The position numbers were made by a program, and so were the translations under genes. A stretch of DNA of 64,000 nt, from NCBI GenBank assembly GCA_030062745.1, contig CP099849.1, positions 23,548,144 to 23,612,143 of the forward strand. Reading direction: 5' to 3'. This document shows positions 13,251 to 25,700 of the stretch, piece by piece. Each line of letters opens with the position of its first letter. Positions within the stretch are counted from its first letter, which is position 1. The notes under the pieces are model-generated. The model was not told the origin of the DNA and did no database searches. It saw only the letters and a list, made by a program, of their open reading frames with translations. The stretch comes from Capitulum mitella. Its lineage: Eukaryota > Arthropoda > Thecostraca > Pollicipedomorpha > Pollicipedidae.

Positions 13251-14330
13251 TGCGTCAGTGTCAAACCGAGCAGCGCTACCACTGGTGCCGATGTCAGCAA
13301 ACCTCTAAGGCTCTGAGGTGCGGTCTCGGCCACGGGCGACCTGTGGAACGGCACATGTTTTTGAGTCAGTTGGTTCAGTGGCGCTGCAATGCCCGCGAAG
13401 TTGGCCATGTATGTGCGGAAGTAGCCGGCCAGGCCAAGGAAGCTGAGCAGCTCCTTTTTTGACTTAGGCACTGGCCAGCCTACGACCCGCTGCACCTTCT
13501 CCGGGTCTGGACCAATGCCTTCTCCCGAGACACGGTGATCTAGATATGTCACGACGGGTTCAAAGAACTGACACTTGTCCCTGTTGAGTGTCAGGCGGGC
13601 ATCGCTGAGGCGGCCGAGCACGCGCTCGAGCCTCTCGAGCACCTGGCTAAAAGATCGGCCATGGACGATAATGTCGTCAAAATAGGCAAGACATTCTGTC
13701 GGAGCGAAACCTTCCAAGACAACGTTTAGGAGACGAGTTCAGTGCGAATGAGCTCAGTGCTCCGGCGAGACCGTAGCTACAGCATGTCCAGGCATACAGG
13801 CCCCAAGGGAGACAGATCGCGGTTTTATCCCTGTACTCGGGCGCCACCTCCATTCCACTGTACCCTGACGTGAGGTCAAAGATAAAAAATAGAGAGGATC
13901 CTTCCAATGACTCGAGAAGGTCGTCGACGCGAGACACCGGATAGGCTGGAGCCTGAGTGATATTATTGATTCTGCGCATGTCGGCGCAGATGCGCAACCC
14001 GGCTCCACCACGCTTCCGGACCAGCACGACTGGACCGGCCCGAGCGCCCTGGCTCTCCTTCAGGATGCCTTTATCGACGAGGTCGTCGATCTGGGCTTTG
14101 AGGTCGGCTCGGAGGTGAGGAGGGATGCGTCTGGGCGCCTGTTTGGTGGGTGGATGGTCACCGGTTGGAATGGTGTGTTTGACGAGGGTGGTGTGATCCA
14201 CCTGTCCATTGAACAAGTGTTCGTATCGAGATAGCAGCTCGTTTAACTGAGCGCGCTCTGCTGCGGTCAGCTGAGCCGGTGTGTCGCCTGGTGTCGGCGC
14301 CGGGCCTGACTGCGAGTTCACGGCGCGCAC
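13166..14330 (-). pseudogene. Ty3/gypsy reverse transcriptase, frameshifted
   Basis: Two overlapping frames (13677-14330 and 13166-13717) carry the reverse transcriptase. The first has KGILKESQGARAGPVVLVRK, RRINNITQ, the catalytic FDLTSGY and WGLYAWT. The second has the active-site YFDD (AYFDDIIVHG), LGHRVS-like LDHRVSGEG and LLSFLGLAGYFR. The switch near 13700 breaks the protein between the palm motifs. No gag, protease or certain LTR was found: upstream of about 14340 the coding similarity ends. This is a decayed insertion rather than a working element. Confidence 0.92.
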
Positions 14331-14499
14331 GGTAGTCGGGTGCGCGTAGTTCTTTGTGTGAGGCGTGAGGCGTGAGGTGACAGCGTGAGGCGCACGCTGG
14401 CCGTCTTACACTGTCCGAAACAGACAGCTAAAGCAAAATAAGAGTATTTTAAGCATTAAAGAAGACTTACGAACCGAAAGAAAAAGTACTCCGAATATA

Positions 14500-16560
14500 C
14501 AAGAAGGCTTTGTGCTATGAAGAGAGGCCCGTGGTCTGAATGAACGTTTAGGGGCTCTTGCTAGCTTGTAGGGGAATTCACTGCTTGTCTGGGGAGGGCC
14601 CCCTTTAGACCCATAAAGGACCCCTGCCAGCCTCTGAAAGGACCTCCTATCGGTCTGGAAGAAGGCCCCTGCCGCTGCCTCCGGAGGTCGACAGGGCCCT
14701 TTGCAGGCGGATAAGGTACACTCTACAGTGAGGCAGTGACTCCTTGGCCAACAGGGGCCCCTAAACGATCATTCAGGAACCACTGCTTTCCTGCAAAGAT
14801 GTCCCTGCCGACCTGTAAGAGGCACCCGTCAGGTCGGCAGGAACGTCTTTACACTTCAGCAGGGCCCCTTTACAAACCGACAGTAATTTGAACCACATGC
14901 GGCCGCACTAATTACGAGGGCCAGGTGCGGATCCAAAGGGGGAGCAATTGGGGTGACCGCCCCCTCCCCCCTTAGGCCTGAGAAGGGACCCCTGTCAGAC
15001 TAAAAAGGAGTCCCGAAAGGACCCCGTGTGAGCTTCACAGGGTCTCTATAAAAACCTGACGGGCTCTTGATGCAGTCAGAGAGGCCTCCTGGAGGGCTAG
15101 ATGACCTCTGAGACGCATAGGGGCCCCTGAAGCTCCTAAAGGGCTTCTGAGACCACAGCAGGGTCCTAACATGGCAGAGTGATCCCGAGACCGCCAGATG
15201 GCTCATAGGGCCCTTGAGACGGCCAAGATGAGGATTGAGTCCTTAGGGGGCCCCTGTTAGTGAAAAGTTGAAGGGTCTTGATGTGGTCAGAGGGCCTCCG
15301 GGAGGGTTAGTGAGACCAGGACACAGTAAGATGGCCCCTAAGATCGAAAGAAGGGTCTTTGAAACTCTTCGATGGCTCCTGGGACTGCATGGGGCCCCAA
15401 CACGGCAAAGGGTCGATGAGACCGCTAACATTGCCAGAGTCACCTGAAATGGAAAGAACTTTAAATGGTGCCTGGCACGGCATAAGGAGACCCTGGCCAG
15501 CCAGAAGGGCTCCCTGAACGGGAATTCGTCGATGACCTCCTCAGCCTCGAGAAGAGCCACAAATGGGCTACACTGGCGTTTTTGAAACCTTGGGAGTTCT
15601 TGATGCTGTCAGGGACCTCCGGGAAGGTCAGGTGGTTTCTGAGACGGCAAAATGGGCCTGTGCCCTGCCTATGACTCCTGAGACCGCCAAAAAGGTCGCA
15701 CGGCCCCAGCGAGACAATGACAATAAGAGGGTCTCTGAGACGATATTTGGGTTTTGTGGGGGTGCTGGACGGCCAGAGGGTCCCCGAGTGTAATAAGCGG
15801 GCAAGATTCCCCTGAGACTGCCAGTGAGGCCCATGAAGCGCCAACAAAACGGCTAGAATTGTTACGGCAAGAGGGACCCTAAAAGACGGCCAGATATACC
15901 TCATGTAACAGAAGACCCCTGATACAGCCATGGGGGCCACCGGAGTCGTTCACAGGGTATATGACACTGTACAGGGGCCCTGAAATTGCCAAAAGGCCTT
16001 TGTAACTGCCAAAGGGCTCCTGACACGGCAAAAATGTTTTCCGGAGACGATAAGAGGGGTACCCAGGACAGCTTGGGGTCCACTGAGACTGCTAGAGAGG
16101 GCCTTTGAGACTGCTAACAGCAATAGGGGCCCCTGAGCAATAGGGCTATAGCAATAGGGGCCCCTGAGACGACCAGAGGGGCTCCTGAAACTACTGGACC
16201 TTGAGACGTCCAGACGGGTCCTGAAACGGCCAAAGGACTTCGACGATTGTAAGACGCACCCCTGTCACGGCAGAAAGAGATTTATAGAGGGCCCTTTTAG
16301 TGCCTGAGGAGTTCCTTACACGGCAAAAACGTCCCAGGGACGACAGGAGGGAATCCGAGATGGTTTAAGCGTCCCTGAAACTGCCAGCTGGGCCCCTGAG
16401 ATTGTCCGAGGTGCCCCTGAAACTGCCAAAGGAGGGCCTGAGACGTCCTGCGGAACACGTGAAACTGTTTAAAGGAACCTGAGACCACTAGAGCATCCTG
16501 GCACGGCAGATGGTCCGAGACCACCAAAAGTGCCCCTGTAACTGCAAGCAGGAACCTAAA
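14500..16560. repeat. Degenerate GGGGCCCCTGAGACGGCCA array
   Basis: About 2 kb made of diverged copies of GGGCCCCTGA(G/A)AC(G/T)GCCA(A/G)A with irregular 25-60-bp spacing. It lacks any conserved frame. A similar but AT-richer style recurs at 49.8-51.3 kb. Confidence 0.75.
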
Positions 16561-16570
16561 CTATGCTAAC

Positions 16571-16632
16571 CTAAACTAAACTAAACTAAACTAAACTAAA
16601 CTAAACTAAACTAAACTAAACTAAGCTAAAGT
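16571..16632. repeat. (CTAAA)n microsatellite
   Basis: A pentanucleotide CTAAA run of about 12 units, ending in a short poly(A). It differs from the arthropod telomere unit CCTAA. Confidence 0.95.
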
Positions 16633-18595
16633 AAAAAAAAAAAAAATCCAGAAGCTACTGGATGGAGGCGAGACAGACGGGCTCCTGGACCAGATACATA
16701 TATGACGTTTCAAATGGGAGGGATGGTCGGAACCGCTTAAAATCTCGCCGTTTTTGTCGCATTTAGGCCACTTTCTTCGAAAACAAAACGAAGAGTTTTC
16801 CCAGATAAGATGCCGCGTTTGAAATTTTCGGGTATTTTACATCGTAAAAAGCAAAATTACATTTTCATATCTGAGGGGCAAAAAATGGGGGCTCCGCGTT
16901 GACCATTTGCCTTCAACCCCCTCCTCCGCCTTAGCGAAATCCTGGATCCGCTCTTGGCGAGGGCCCCCATTGGTTACGAGGGCTCGCTTGATCCGATTTG
17001 ACCCTCCCCCTTGGGCGGAATCTTGGCTACGCCCTTGATCCATTATGTCAGAGGTTTGGTGCTGGCATTATTACATTATGTGTGTATGGAGGACAGGCAA
17101 AGCTGCTGTGGCAAGTGCTTGAGATAATGATTTCGTTCTCATGTGATAGTCTGTAACAGCTTTGTTACTGAACGTCAAGTTATAATTTAATGTTGTGGGA
17201 GGAAACTGTCTTTCAAGCGTTTTCAAATCTACTTTACAGTAAAGTTGAATTCGTGATGTAAACGCAAACAACATAAGAAGCAGGAGTTTGCATCATTCGC
17301 AATTATGTAGATGGATGCCCAAGGGCAAATACCTGAAAAATGGGAATGGGTACAGGCCTGAATAGAAAAATCCACGCATTTTGGAGAACACAAGTGTGCA
17401 CTAGCGCCAGAACTTGGGAAAAGGTTTGTTTATTCAACGGAAAACTGGGCGATAGCAAAAAGAACGAAATCCAGCTATTTTTTCGGGAGGGGAAGAAGGT
17501 ATCCAAATGAGGTCAGCTGTTGATCCGATAGAGCTTGCCCCCAGCCGAAAACGCAATCCACCGTCCCTGAGAACAGGTAGCGGATCTTGCGATCAGGTTT
17601 GCCAAATTCCCGCGTCCGTTCTGAAAATGAAGCTTACGAATGTTCGTCGCATGCAAGCAAACTGCAATCCTCATCCGGTAACCACAGAGCGGTTATCTAC
17701 AGAACGCCATCTGCTCTAATTTTTTCTCCGGTCGTTGCACGTCAGCCTCGAGGTGATCTCCGGCATGTTCGAGGCTATCGTGTCCAATTCCAGCCCATTA
17801 AAATTCGTCTGTCTTCCAAGGGACGCATCTTCTGGTTCATGCAGCGGTCCGTCTAGGTTTGGGAGACCTGGCCGCCGGCATCTGGTGTCCCAGCCAGCCG
17901 CGATCAGGCCGCTGCCTGAGGCTGTGCCTGATCCATCACCATTACGACCCCGTCCGCCTGGCTGTCTGGTCCAAACACGGCCGGCGACCATTCGCGCATC
18001 TCTGGCGTTTGCGTGGGCGACGTGAGCATAGGCTAAAAGCGAAACTGTAAGACGTTTGTTTTATTATCAGAATTACTGTTATCTAAAGCACTGTTTACTT
18101 TTTGTTGACGAAGGCAACTATCGGAGTTCGGGGTTTAACACCTCGTCACGCCGTTAGTGCGATGCACTCGGTCAAGCGGAACTCGAGGGCGACAAGCATT
18201 CCATGCGTCTCTCAAGCTGCATGTTTCAGCCAGAGCGAGGTCGGACGAATTGCGACCTGATCACATGCTTTTTCAGCTACACGCCGACTGAACGTTGGCT
18301 TGGTTCGGATGTCTCTCACAGAACACCAAAAAACGTAGTTTACCGGGATTTTTTCGCCTATAAGGTCTTGCCAGTCAATTCGCAGTCCTCAGCCACGCCT
18401 CGACTAAACAAACTTTAACCTTTTTCATAAGCAAAAAAATCGCAGTCGGCTATCACAGAACCAATGCCATTAAATCGCACTGGGATCCGCTACCAGTACA
18501 ATGATGGTTTCATCTCAGCAGATACCCATTGGCTCCAGGACGTCCAAAACAATCAAGCAGTCCCGACGAGTTGTAACCACAGCTTTCCGAAGGCA

Positions 18596-18642
<47 letters not shown>

Positions 18643-19774
18643 CACATATATACGGCCTTAGATTCGAAATCTATCTCTCAGACAGCGACAGTCGACCCCC
18701 CCCCCGGGCACGGACTGTACCCGGGAGCGTCACCGCCCGGCGAACTCCACACGCAGGGCAGACGCCTCCGTCACGGCACCGGTCTGGTGGCTCGGCCGGC
18801 AAGTTAACCCACCTCAGCGTCACGCCAAGGCCACCCTGCAGCCCTGACGGTATCAAAAGTACTGTCCCCTGTACAGATCAGTCTATTTATCGATAGGCAT
18901 GATTGTTAGTACAACTCAGCACAATTAGGAGGGATTAGGCGTGCCGTGCTCCGTTTTCAAAAGCGATACAAAACAGGCCCGACAGAATCTGCAAAGCCAC
19001 AACACAAATGCACAGCGATTCCGAACACAACGCGGCCAATCTCGATACTGCCTCTTCGTCGCTGTTAAGCGTATGATACACAAGACGCCCGGACCAAGAC
19101 AACAAAACACTGGTTTATCACGTCACGCGACCATTGCTATCGGCCGGCTATACATGCCCACGCCCGGTCAATAAAACGTCTCCAAATAACCAAACCTTTC
19201 CGTCTCTACCGTTCCCATGCATCTACCACCCTGCAACTAAAACAGCCCAGCGGCAGAGGAGCTGAACCTCCGCACCCTGCGGGGAGGGCCGACCGGCGGC
19301 TGAACCCCGACGCCGTCCGATCGCCGCGCTCTCCGCCGCACCAGACCGGCCAGTCGGGCCTGGCCGCTACATCGACACCACTCACAGGTCAGTCACCGTC
19401 AGAGCGCGGTCCGCAGTCTGCCGGCGGCGCGCCCGCCGTCCGCCGCCGGGGCGGGCAGAGGGCGAGCCGAGCCTGGCCTGGTGGACCGGCCCGCCACGTC
19501 GACACGCCACCGCGTCACAAGCCCGGTACACACCTGTCCGCGGCCTCGACACTGACGACCAGCACACTGTCACATTACCAGGCCGCGGCCCGGACTGGGG
19601 AATAATCGTCTCAAGTCGCCACGCTCGCTAACCACCTACAGTCGCCTTGTCAGCTCGCCATCTGACCCCGCCAGCAACCCGTCGTCTCCGGAGCCTGCCA
19701 GCTCAGCCGGGCCCACGGCGGACAAACAACCTGTTCCTGAGGGCAGTGCGGGCCGCCGCCGCCTCCCGGAACAT
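16633..19774. other. Intergenic and mTOR 3' flank, no gene recognised
   Basis: Mostly AT-moderate sequence with no domain-bearing frame. The segment 16900-17040 (GCGAAATCCTGGATCCGC and GGCGGAATCTTGGCTACG) looks like the end of an interspersed repeat. A (TA)n tract lies at 18597-18639, and a GC-rich block at about 19240-19570. The mTOR 3' UTR must begin at 19774 and run leftward; no convincing poly(A) signal was seen within several hundred bases. Confidence 0.6.
18597..18639. repeat. (TA)n microsatellite
   Basis: A pure TA run of about 43 bp. Confidence 0.95.
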
Positions 19775-19790
19775 CTACCAGAAGGAGCAC
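19775..19790 (-). CDS. MTOR: mTOR exon 46, terminal 16-nt coding exon
   Basis: After the acceptor TGTGTTGCAG the bases G TGC TCC TTC TGG TAG complete the split Trp codon of exon 45 and add Cys-Ser-Phe-Trp and the stop. The joined end is CQCYIGWCSFW, matching the invariant GWCPFW end of metazoan mTOR with Pro changed to Ser. Phase (2+1) and acceptor fit exactly, and this is the only such match I noticed downstream. The 3' UTR continues from here; its end was not located. Confidence 0.85.
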
Positions 19791-22700
19791 CTGCAACACA
19801 GACCACCGGTCCGGTCAGACCCCACCGGTCCGTCACAGCCGAAAGGTACGCGCCGCACTCGACAGTCCGCAGACAAACGTGCGCCTGTTGGACGCCGGAT
19901 TAAGCGCACCTCATGAAACACGACATTATCGGCATTGCCGGTTGACAGCGAAACTGACAACAGTCAAAAGATAAACCTGTCAAACTACGGAGCAAGTCCT
20001 GATAAGACCATATTAGTGGGCATTAGGCCGGCCTACACATGTGTGAATCAAACCATAGATAAGGCAGAGGCAGTCCATTCGTCAATGTGGCCAGTACAGC
20101 ACTGATCAATGTCGTTTGCCATCCAGCGTATTACGGAGATGACAACTCGCCAGTGTAGCGACGGCGGCAGAGGTCACCCACTACCTGATTTAATACCGGC
20201 AAAGGCTACTCACCACCTGATTTTGCACCGACAGAGGTAACTCACCGCATCAGCTAGTCATGGTAGAGGTCACTCAGCGGCCGACATAGCATTAGCCGAA
20301 TTTCTTGTGAGATTCTTCGCGGGTCGGACGGTCCACCTGTACTCACCAGCCTATGTAGCACTGGCAGAAGTTCTTGTGTGAGGCAGTCTGCAGGATCGGA
20401 CGGTCCATCTGCACTCACCAGCCGATGTAGCACTGGCAGAGGTTCTCGTGTGAGGCAGTCTGCAGGGTCGGACGGTCCACCTGTACTCACCAGCCTATGT
20501 AGCACTGGCAGAGGTTCTCGTGTGAGGCAGCCTGCAGGATCAGACGGTCCACCTGGTCGCGGACGGACAGCGGCACCTCGTTGCCGAAGTCCGTGCCGCA
20601 CAGTTTGTCGCGCACACGCTGGATGATCTGCACGGCCTTCTTGTTCTGGGCCTCCGGCGCGTCGCCGTCCCCTGCGGGAGGACCACCGGACCATACAAAT
20701 CACGGCGGGGAGGACCATTAGACCATAACAGTCAGGGTAGGGAAAACAGTTACTGCCCGTATCTGCAGCTCAGAATATTAGCTGTTGTCGAAAGCCCACA
20801 TAATTACAATAAAAAACGAAACAATCACTGTTTAGATTACGCAGTTACCAAAACCTTTTCACTCTTTTCTGCTCTGAACAAGCATAGGCTGTCTAGTCCA
20901 GTCCAGTCTACACAGCGGGCGTGTGGCAGCGCCGTCCGGCCGGCCCGTGTACCGTTTCTCTGCTGTCCCTCGATGCTGCTGTTGTGTCGGCTACGCAGCG
21001 GCGGGCTGCTGGCCAGGCCTCCCTCCAGTTCGGCGCCGCCCTCGGCGGCCGCCGAGCCGGCCGGGTGGGAGCGCCGGACCTGCTGCTGCAACACACGGCC
21101 GACCGCCACCGTCACTGGCGTGAACTGCCACCGCGGGCACACACCACCATTACAGGCGTACAGCACCGCCACAGACGGTACAAGAGTAGCACAGGTGTGC
21201 ACTACCATCACAGGCGCCGCCACAGGAATACAGGTCCGTCACGGGCGTGCATGATCATCACAGACGTACAGGACCGTCACAGTCACACGTCACAAAGGAC
21301 CGACCGTCACACAATCGTCCTGTCGTCATAAGCGTGAACTACCGTCAAAGGCGTACAGGACCGTCACAGGCATAAACGAACGGCACAGGCGTACAGACGA
21401 GAGACAGAGGGAGACTGAAGATCTGTCCCATGCGTACGGGACGAAAAACGTCCGTTACAGGGCTACATATCGGAGGCATACCTCACATGATGTAGTGACG
21501 CGTAACGCAATTGGTGACGAATAGCAGGGCCGATCCTGGATTCAACTCAATAAGGAGGGGAGGAGGTCCCACAGGTCAGCTGGAGGTCACTCACGGTGCG
21601 CGGTCTGCCCACCACACGCCAGTTGAGCAGAGGGGTCGCAGAGGTCAGCTGGAGGTCACTCACGGTGCGCGGACTGTCCACCAGACGCCAGTTGAGCAGA
21701 GGGTCGTAGGCGAACGCCTCGAGCACGGCCATCAGGCTGTCCTTGTTCTTGCGCAGCACAGTCATCACCGACTCGCAGGTCATGCGGTAGGTCCCCTCGA
21801 TCCCGGTCACCTGCGGGCCAGCAGAACGCCACCAGCAGTCAAGGTGACTGCCTCGCGAACCCCTCTCATTGAGACATGCGGAGGACAATGAAACCTCTCC
21901 GCTTTGTCGTGCTCGTATAACAAAAAGTATACGTCATGCGTCCTCACTATCCTATTCTGCGCTGACGCTGCTCAGAACTGTTATGGACTAAGTCTGCCGA
22001 GAAGCAGGGCTACGCGGCCTTCAGGGCCCCGGCATCAACGGGGCTCAAGGTCACTGAAGTTGATGAGAACAAAATGAAAAAATGAGGACAGAACTGAAGT
22101 AAACTGTACCTTTGTGTGCCACCAGCATGGGACAAGTGTACACAGGCAACTACTGGAAACGATGATTACAGGATGCACTTTCATATTTATTGGTGCAGTT
22201 ACAACCTGAACTGAGGGAAACGGCCCTTAGATATTTTGGAATGGGCGGTTGCTTGATACTCCTGATACGTGGTGAAAAATGAAAGCCATTAATAAACAAT
22301 ATTATAATCAAAGTGGCTGGATGAGAGTTCATGGCAGAACTCTTGTCTAAGCCGAAAACAAAGTAACTGATTCCATTCCCTCAGAACAAAATGTCCCAAG
22401 GTCCAAAAACTTTGAAAGTACCCCAAAGTCTGACCTTGCCAAAGCTCCACAGAGCTGAGGGACCGGCGCGAGTTCAGACGGCTGTCGTCACAGAGCAGGC
22501 GGACCGGGCCCTGAGTGGCCAGGCACGAGGCTCACCTCCATGGCGTTGACCAGCATCCTGGTCAGCCGGAACGGGATCTTCTCCGGGAACTTTTCCCGGG
22601 TCATGGCCACCTCGAAACAGTCGCCGAAGTCGATGTGCAGGATCTTGCCGCTCATCCGGTCCAGCATCAGGTTCGACGGATGCCTGTGGAGGACGAGTTA

Positions 22701-25700
22701 GTTTAGACAGACGCTACATCACATCATTAGGCCACGCAGCCAACGTGGATATTATATCAGCCATTATGATATACAGCTGACACAACTGACGCAGGCGACA
22801 GTGATCACAAAAGTGATAGATGTTACGTACATGGCGTTCGTGACATCCATGACACAATAACAAAGGTAACAGTCTCACCCGACGCCACTTCCTCACGGGG
22901 TCTGTCAGCAATGCAACAGGGACGAAGCTATTGTTTGCAAGAAGACTGGTTGCAATGACTGACCTCTCCTGGAAGGCTTTTTCTCACTGCTAATACTGCG
23001 GGACAGACGGCTACGCTGCCAAGACCGGTCTTCGCCCCGGCCGGAAACCAGGCCACCCACTTCGAAATGCACTGACCAATCCTTCTCTCGGCGTGTCTCT
23101 CAGTCAATCTCATTTCTCCTTCGGGCCACAGTTACAATGCGCCTGCCCTGCGTTCTCCGAGCGTCTCCTGCTACCCACGCTACCCGGCCCCGCCGCGGCC
23201 GGAGCGACGCCGCCCGCTCACCGGTCGCCCAGGCCCAGCACGTAGCCGACCATGCTCATGACGGCCAGCGAACGGGTGAAGTTGGCCCGCCGGTTGAACC
23301 AGTCCTCGGAGGAGGGCGACTTGAGCCAGAGCAGGCGCGCCAGGTCGTCGCCCTTGGTGGTCTCCAGCGCGTGCTCGAACACCTCCACCTTCTGCATCAG
23401 CGTCAGGTGCTCGTAGTCGGGCGCCATCTGCCGGCAGCGGCTCAGTCAGCGGACGAGACTCGGGAGACCAGGGGACGACCAAGCGAGCCGGCGGCGTGGC
23501 ACACAATCGGCTTGTTCAAACGAACGCGTATACGACAACACGTAACCCATGTACAAAGAGGCAAGCCTGGTAGATGGCACAAAAGCAGATGGCACACTGC
23601 CGGAAATAAGACGAGTCACAGAACACTGCACATTAGGCACCGGTAATATCGCTCTAGCAGTAAATGAAACGGACCGCAAATAGCCCAACCAGTAAGGTGG
23701 TCAAAACATCGAGCGACAACGACCATCACAAGCTTGAAAGTTACTTAAGCAGTCTATGATATACAGCTGCATATCAAGGGTCTTCACTGGCACGATCCTA
23801 AAATCGCATAGCCTACTATCAACGGCCCTAGCTGGCAGGGTCCGAGAAGCGACCAAGCAGCCGCGCTTTGCCCTCACCCTGAGCATGATCTTGTGCTCGA
23901 TGTTCAGCATGATCTTTTTCTTGTCGCGGTGGTCGCGGATGAGCGTGTGCAGGGTGTCAGAGTGCGGGACCCAGCCGATCAGGCCGCTGTTGGTGCTCAG
24001 GGGCACCACAGCAAACCGCTGCAACGGCCAGGTCAGGTCAGGACCTGTCAGGTCAGCGATCCGGCCAGTGAATCTCGATCAGGTTAATGCTCACCAGTTC
24101 ATCCAACGCGAAACGCAATGCAAGGTACAACACTCAAACCACGACGGACAGCCAAACTATGATGGCGAAGTATGCGCACGCTTCGGCCGCGTGCTCATCC
24201 CAAGATGTGAATCCAATACAGCTCGGACTGACGGACGTCCAGACGGCCGGCGCGGTGAGCCGCCGTCACGCCGCCGCCAGGTCACCTGAATGGCCAGGTT
24301 GCGGCGCATCGTCTCCGGGTTGGTCTTGAGCAGCGTGTTGACCAGGCCGAACAGCTGCATGACGCGCTCGTCCTGGCGCAGGTCCTCGTGGCCCTTCACC
24401 AGGAACGTGTAGTCGCGGCCGTCGCTGCCTGCCGACCGGGGAAGAGCAGGCGGTCACACGGACGGCCCCACACCTGTCGCCGGTGACAGCACGGCACTGC
24501 GCCGCCCTGGCCAGACGCCAGCCGGCACACCCAACCCGCAGACACGCTCCTCCGCCACCGCAGCCGAGCCCGGGCACCAGCGGCACCACCCACCTCGCAT
24601 GGTGACCTTCCTCGGCCGCTGCTTGGTGCTGAACACGGTCAGACTGGACTTGACCTTGGCGATTCGGATGATGGGCCTGTGCGGCACGTAGCTGCCCGGA
24701 ATGGCCAGCTCCAGGTCTCGGGCGTTCATCAGCGCCGGCGACACGTACTGACGGCAGAGCGGCGCCGACACGTAACGTCAGCAGAGCCGCAAAAACCGCA
24801 CTGACAGTAAAACAGTATCAGCGCAAAATGACATCCAAAAATAGCCATAAACCCGGAGAAACGCAGACAGCAGCGACGGAAATTCAGTGGAAACACGGAA
24901 AATTGTCGGACATGGTTCATAATGCCACGAAACGAAACATCGATAACTGACGGCAGAATAACGACACCAATCAACGACTGTGAGAAAATGGCACCCAGCC
25001 ACTGGCCAAGAAAAAATGCCGCCAGTCCAGAAACAGCCGTTCACTGCTCCGAGCGAACACACCCGGGTCGGATCGGCGAGCGCCCGCCGGCGGCGCCCAC
25101 TAACCGGCAGCTCCAGGTTGGTGATGTGCGGCAACTGGCGCGAGATGCGCCTGAACACCTGGTAGTAGCGATTCCAGGCCTGGTGCAGCTCGCGCTCGTT
25201 GCCGGTGCGCCGGTAGCGGCGGCACAGCTCGTAGGCCTCCTGCAGGTCCTGACCGTACGCCTGCAGCGGAGACGCACGCGTCAGAATCGCGGATCATACA
25301 CAGTCACAGAACGTCAGAGCCGCCAACAGCCGACGTCAAAACCACCAACAGCTGACACCAGAACCACCACCAGCTGACGTCAGATCCACAAACGGCCAGC
25401 GTCAGTACCATAAACGGCTGACGTCACAACCGCAGAAGGCTGACGACAAACGCATAATCCAATGACGTCGGAACGTCACACACTCCCTCAAACGACACAA
25501 CCATGACAGAGACGTGTAACTGGTGGCCTGGATAAGGCCGTCCAGTCCTAGTAAAACCCTCCGGTTCGGTCTGACTTGGGTGAACCCCTACGGCTCAGTA
25601 CGAACTGGGTATACCAGCTCAGTCTAACCTGAGTGAAGCTCTTCTCCTTCAGCGTCTCGGGGCCCCGCTCCATCATGGCGTGCAGTGGCTCCAGCACTTT

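Noticed and set aside
13700..14500. 5' LTR or gag of the gypsy element
   Set aside because: No matching direct repeat to the 10.4 kb side and no gag or protease motif could be seen.
16571..16632. Interstitial telomere repeat
   Set aside because: The unit is CTAAA, not the arthropod CCTAA/TTAGG, and it is short.
20837..21223. 128-aa minus frame as an independent gene
   Set aside because: Only 20953-21085 is supported, as mTOR exon 44, by exact phase fit with exons 43 and 45.
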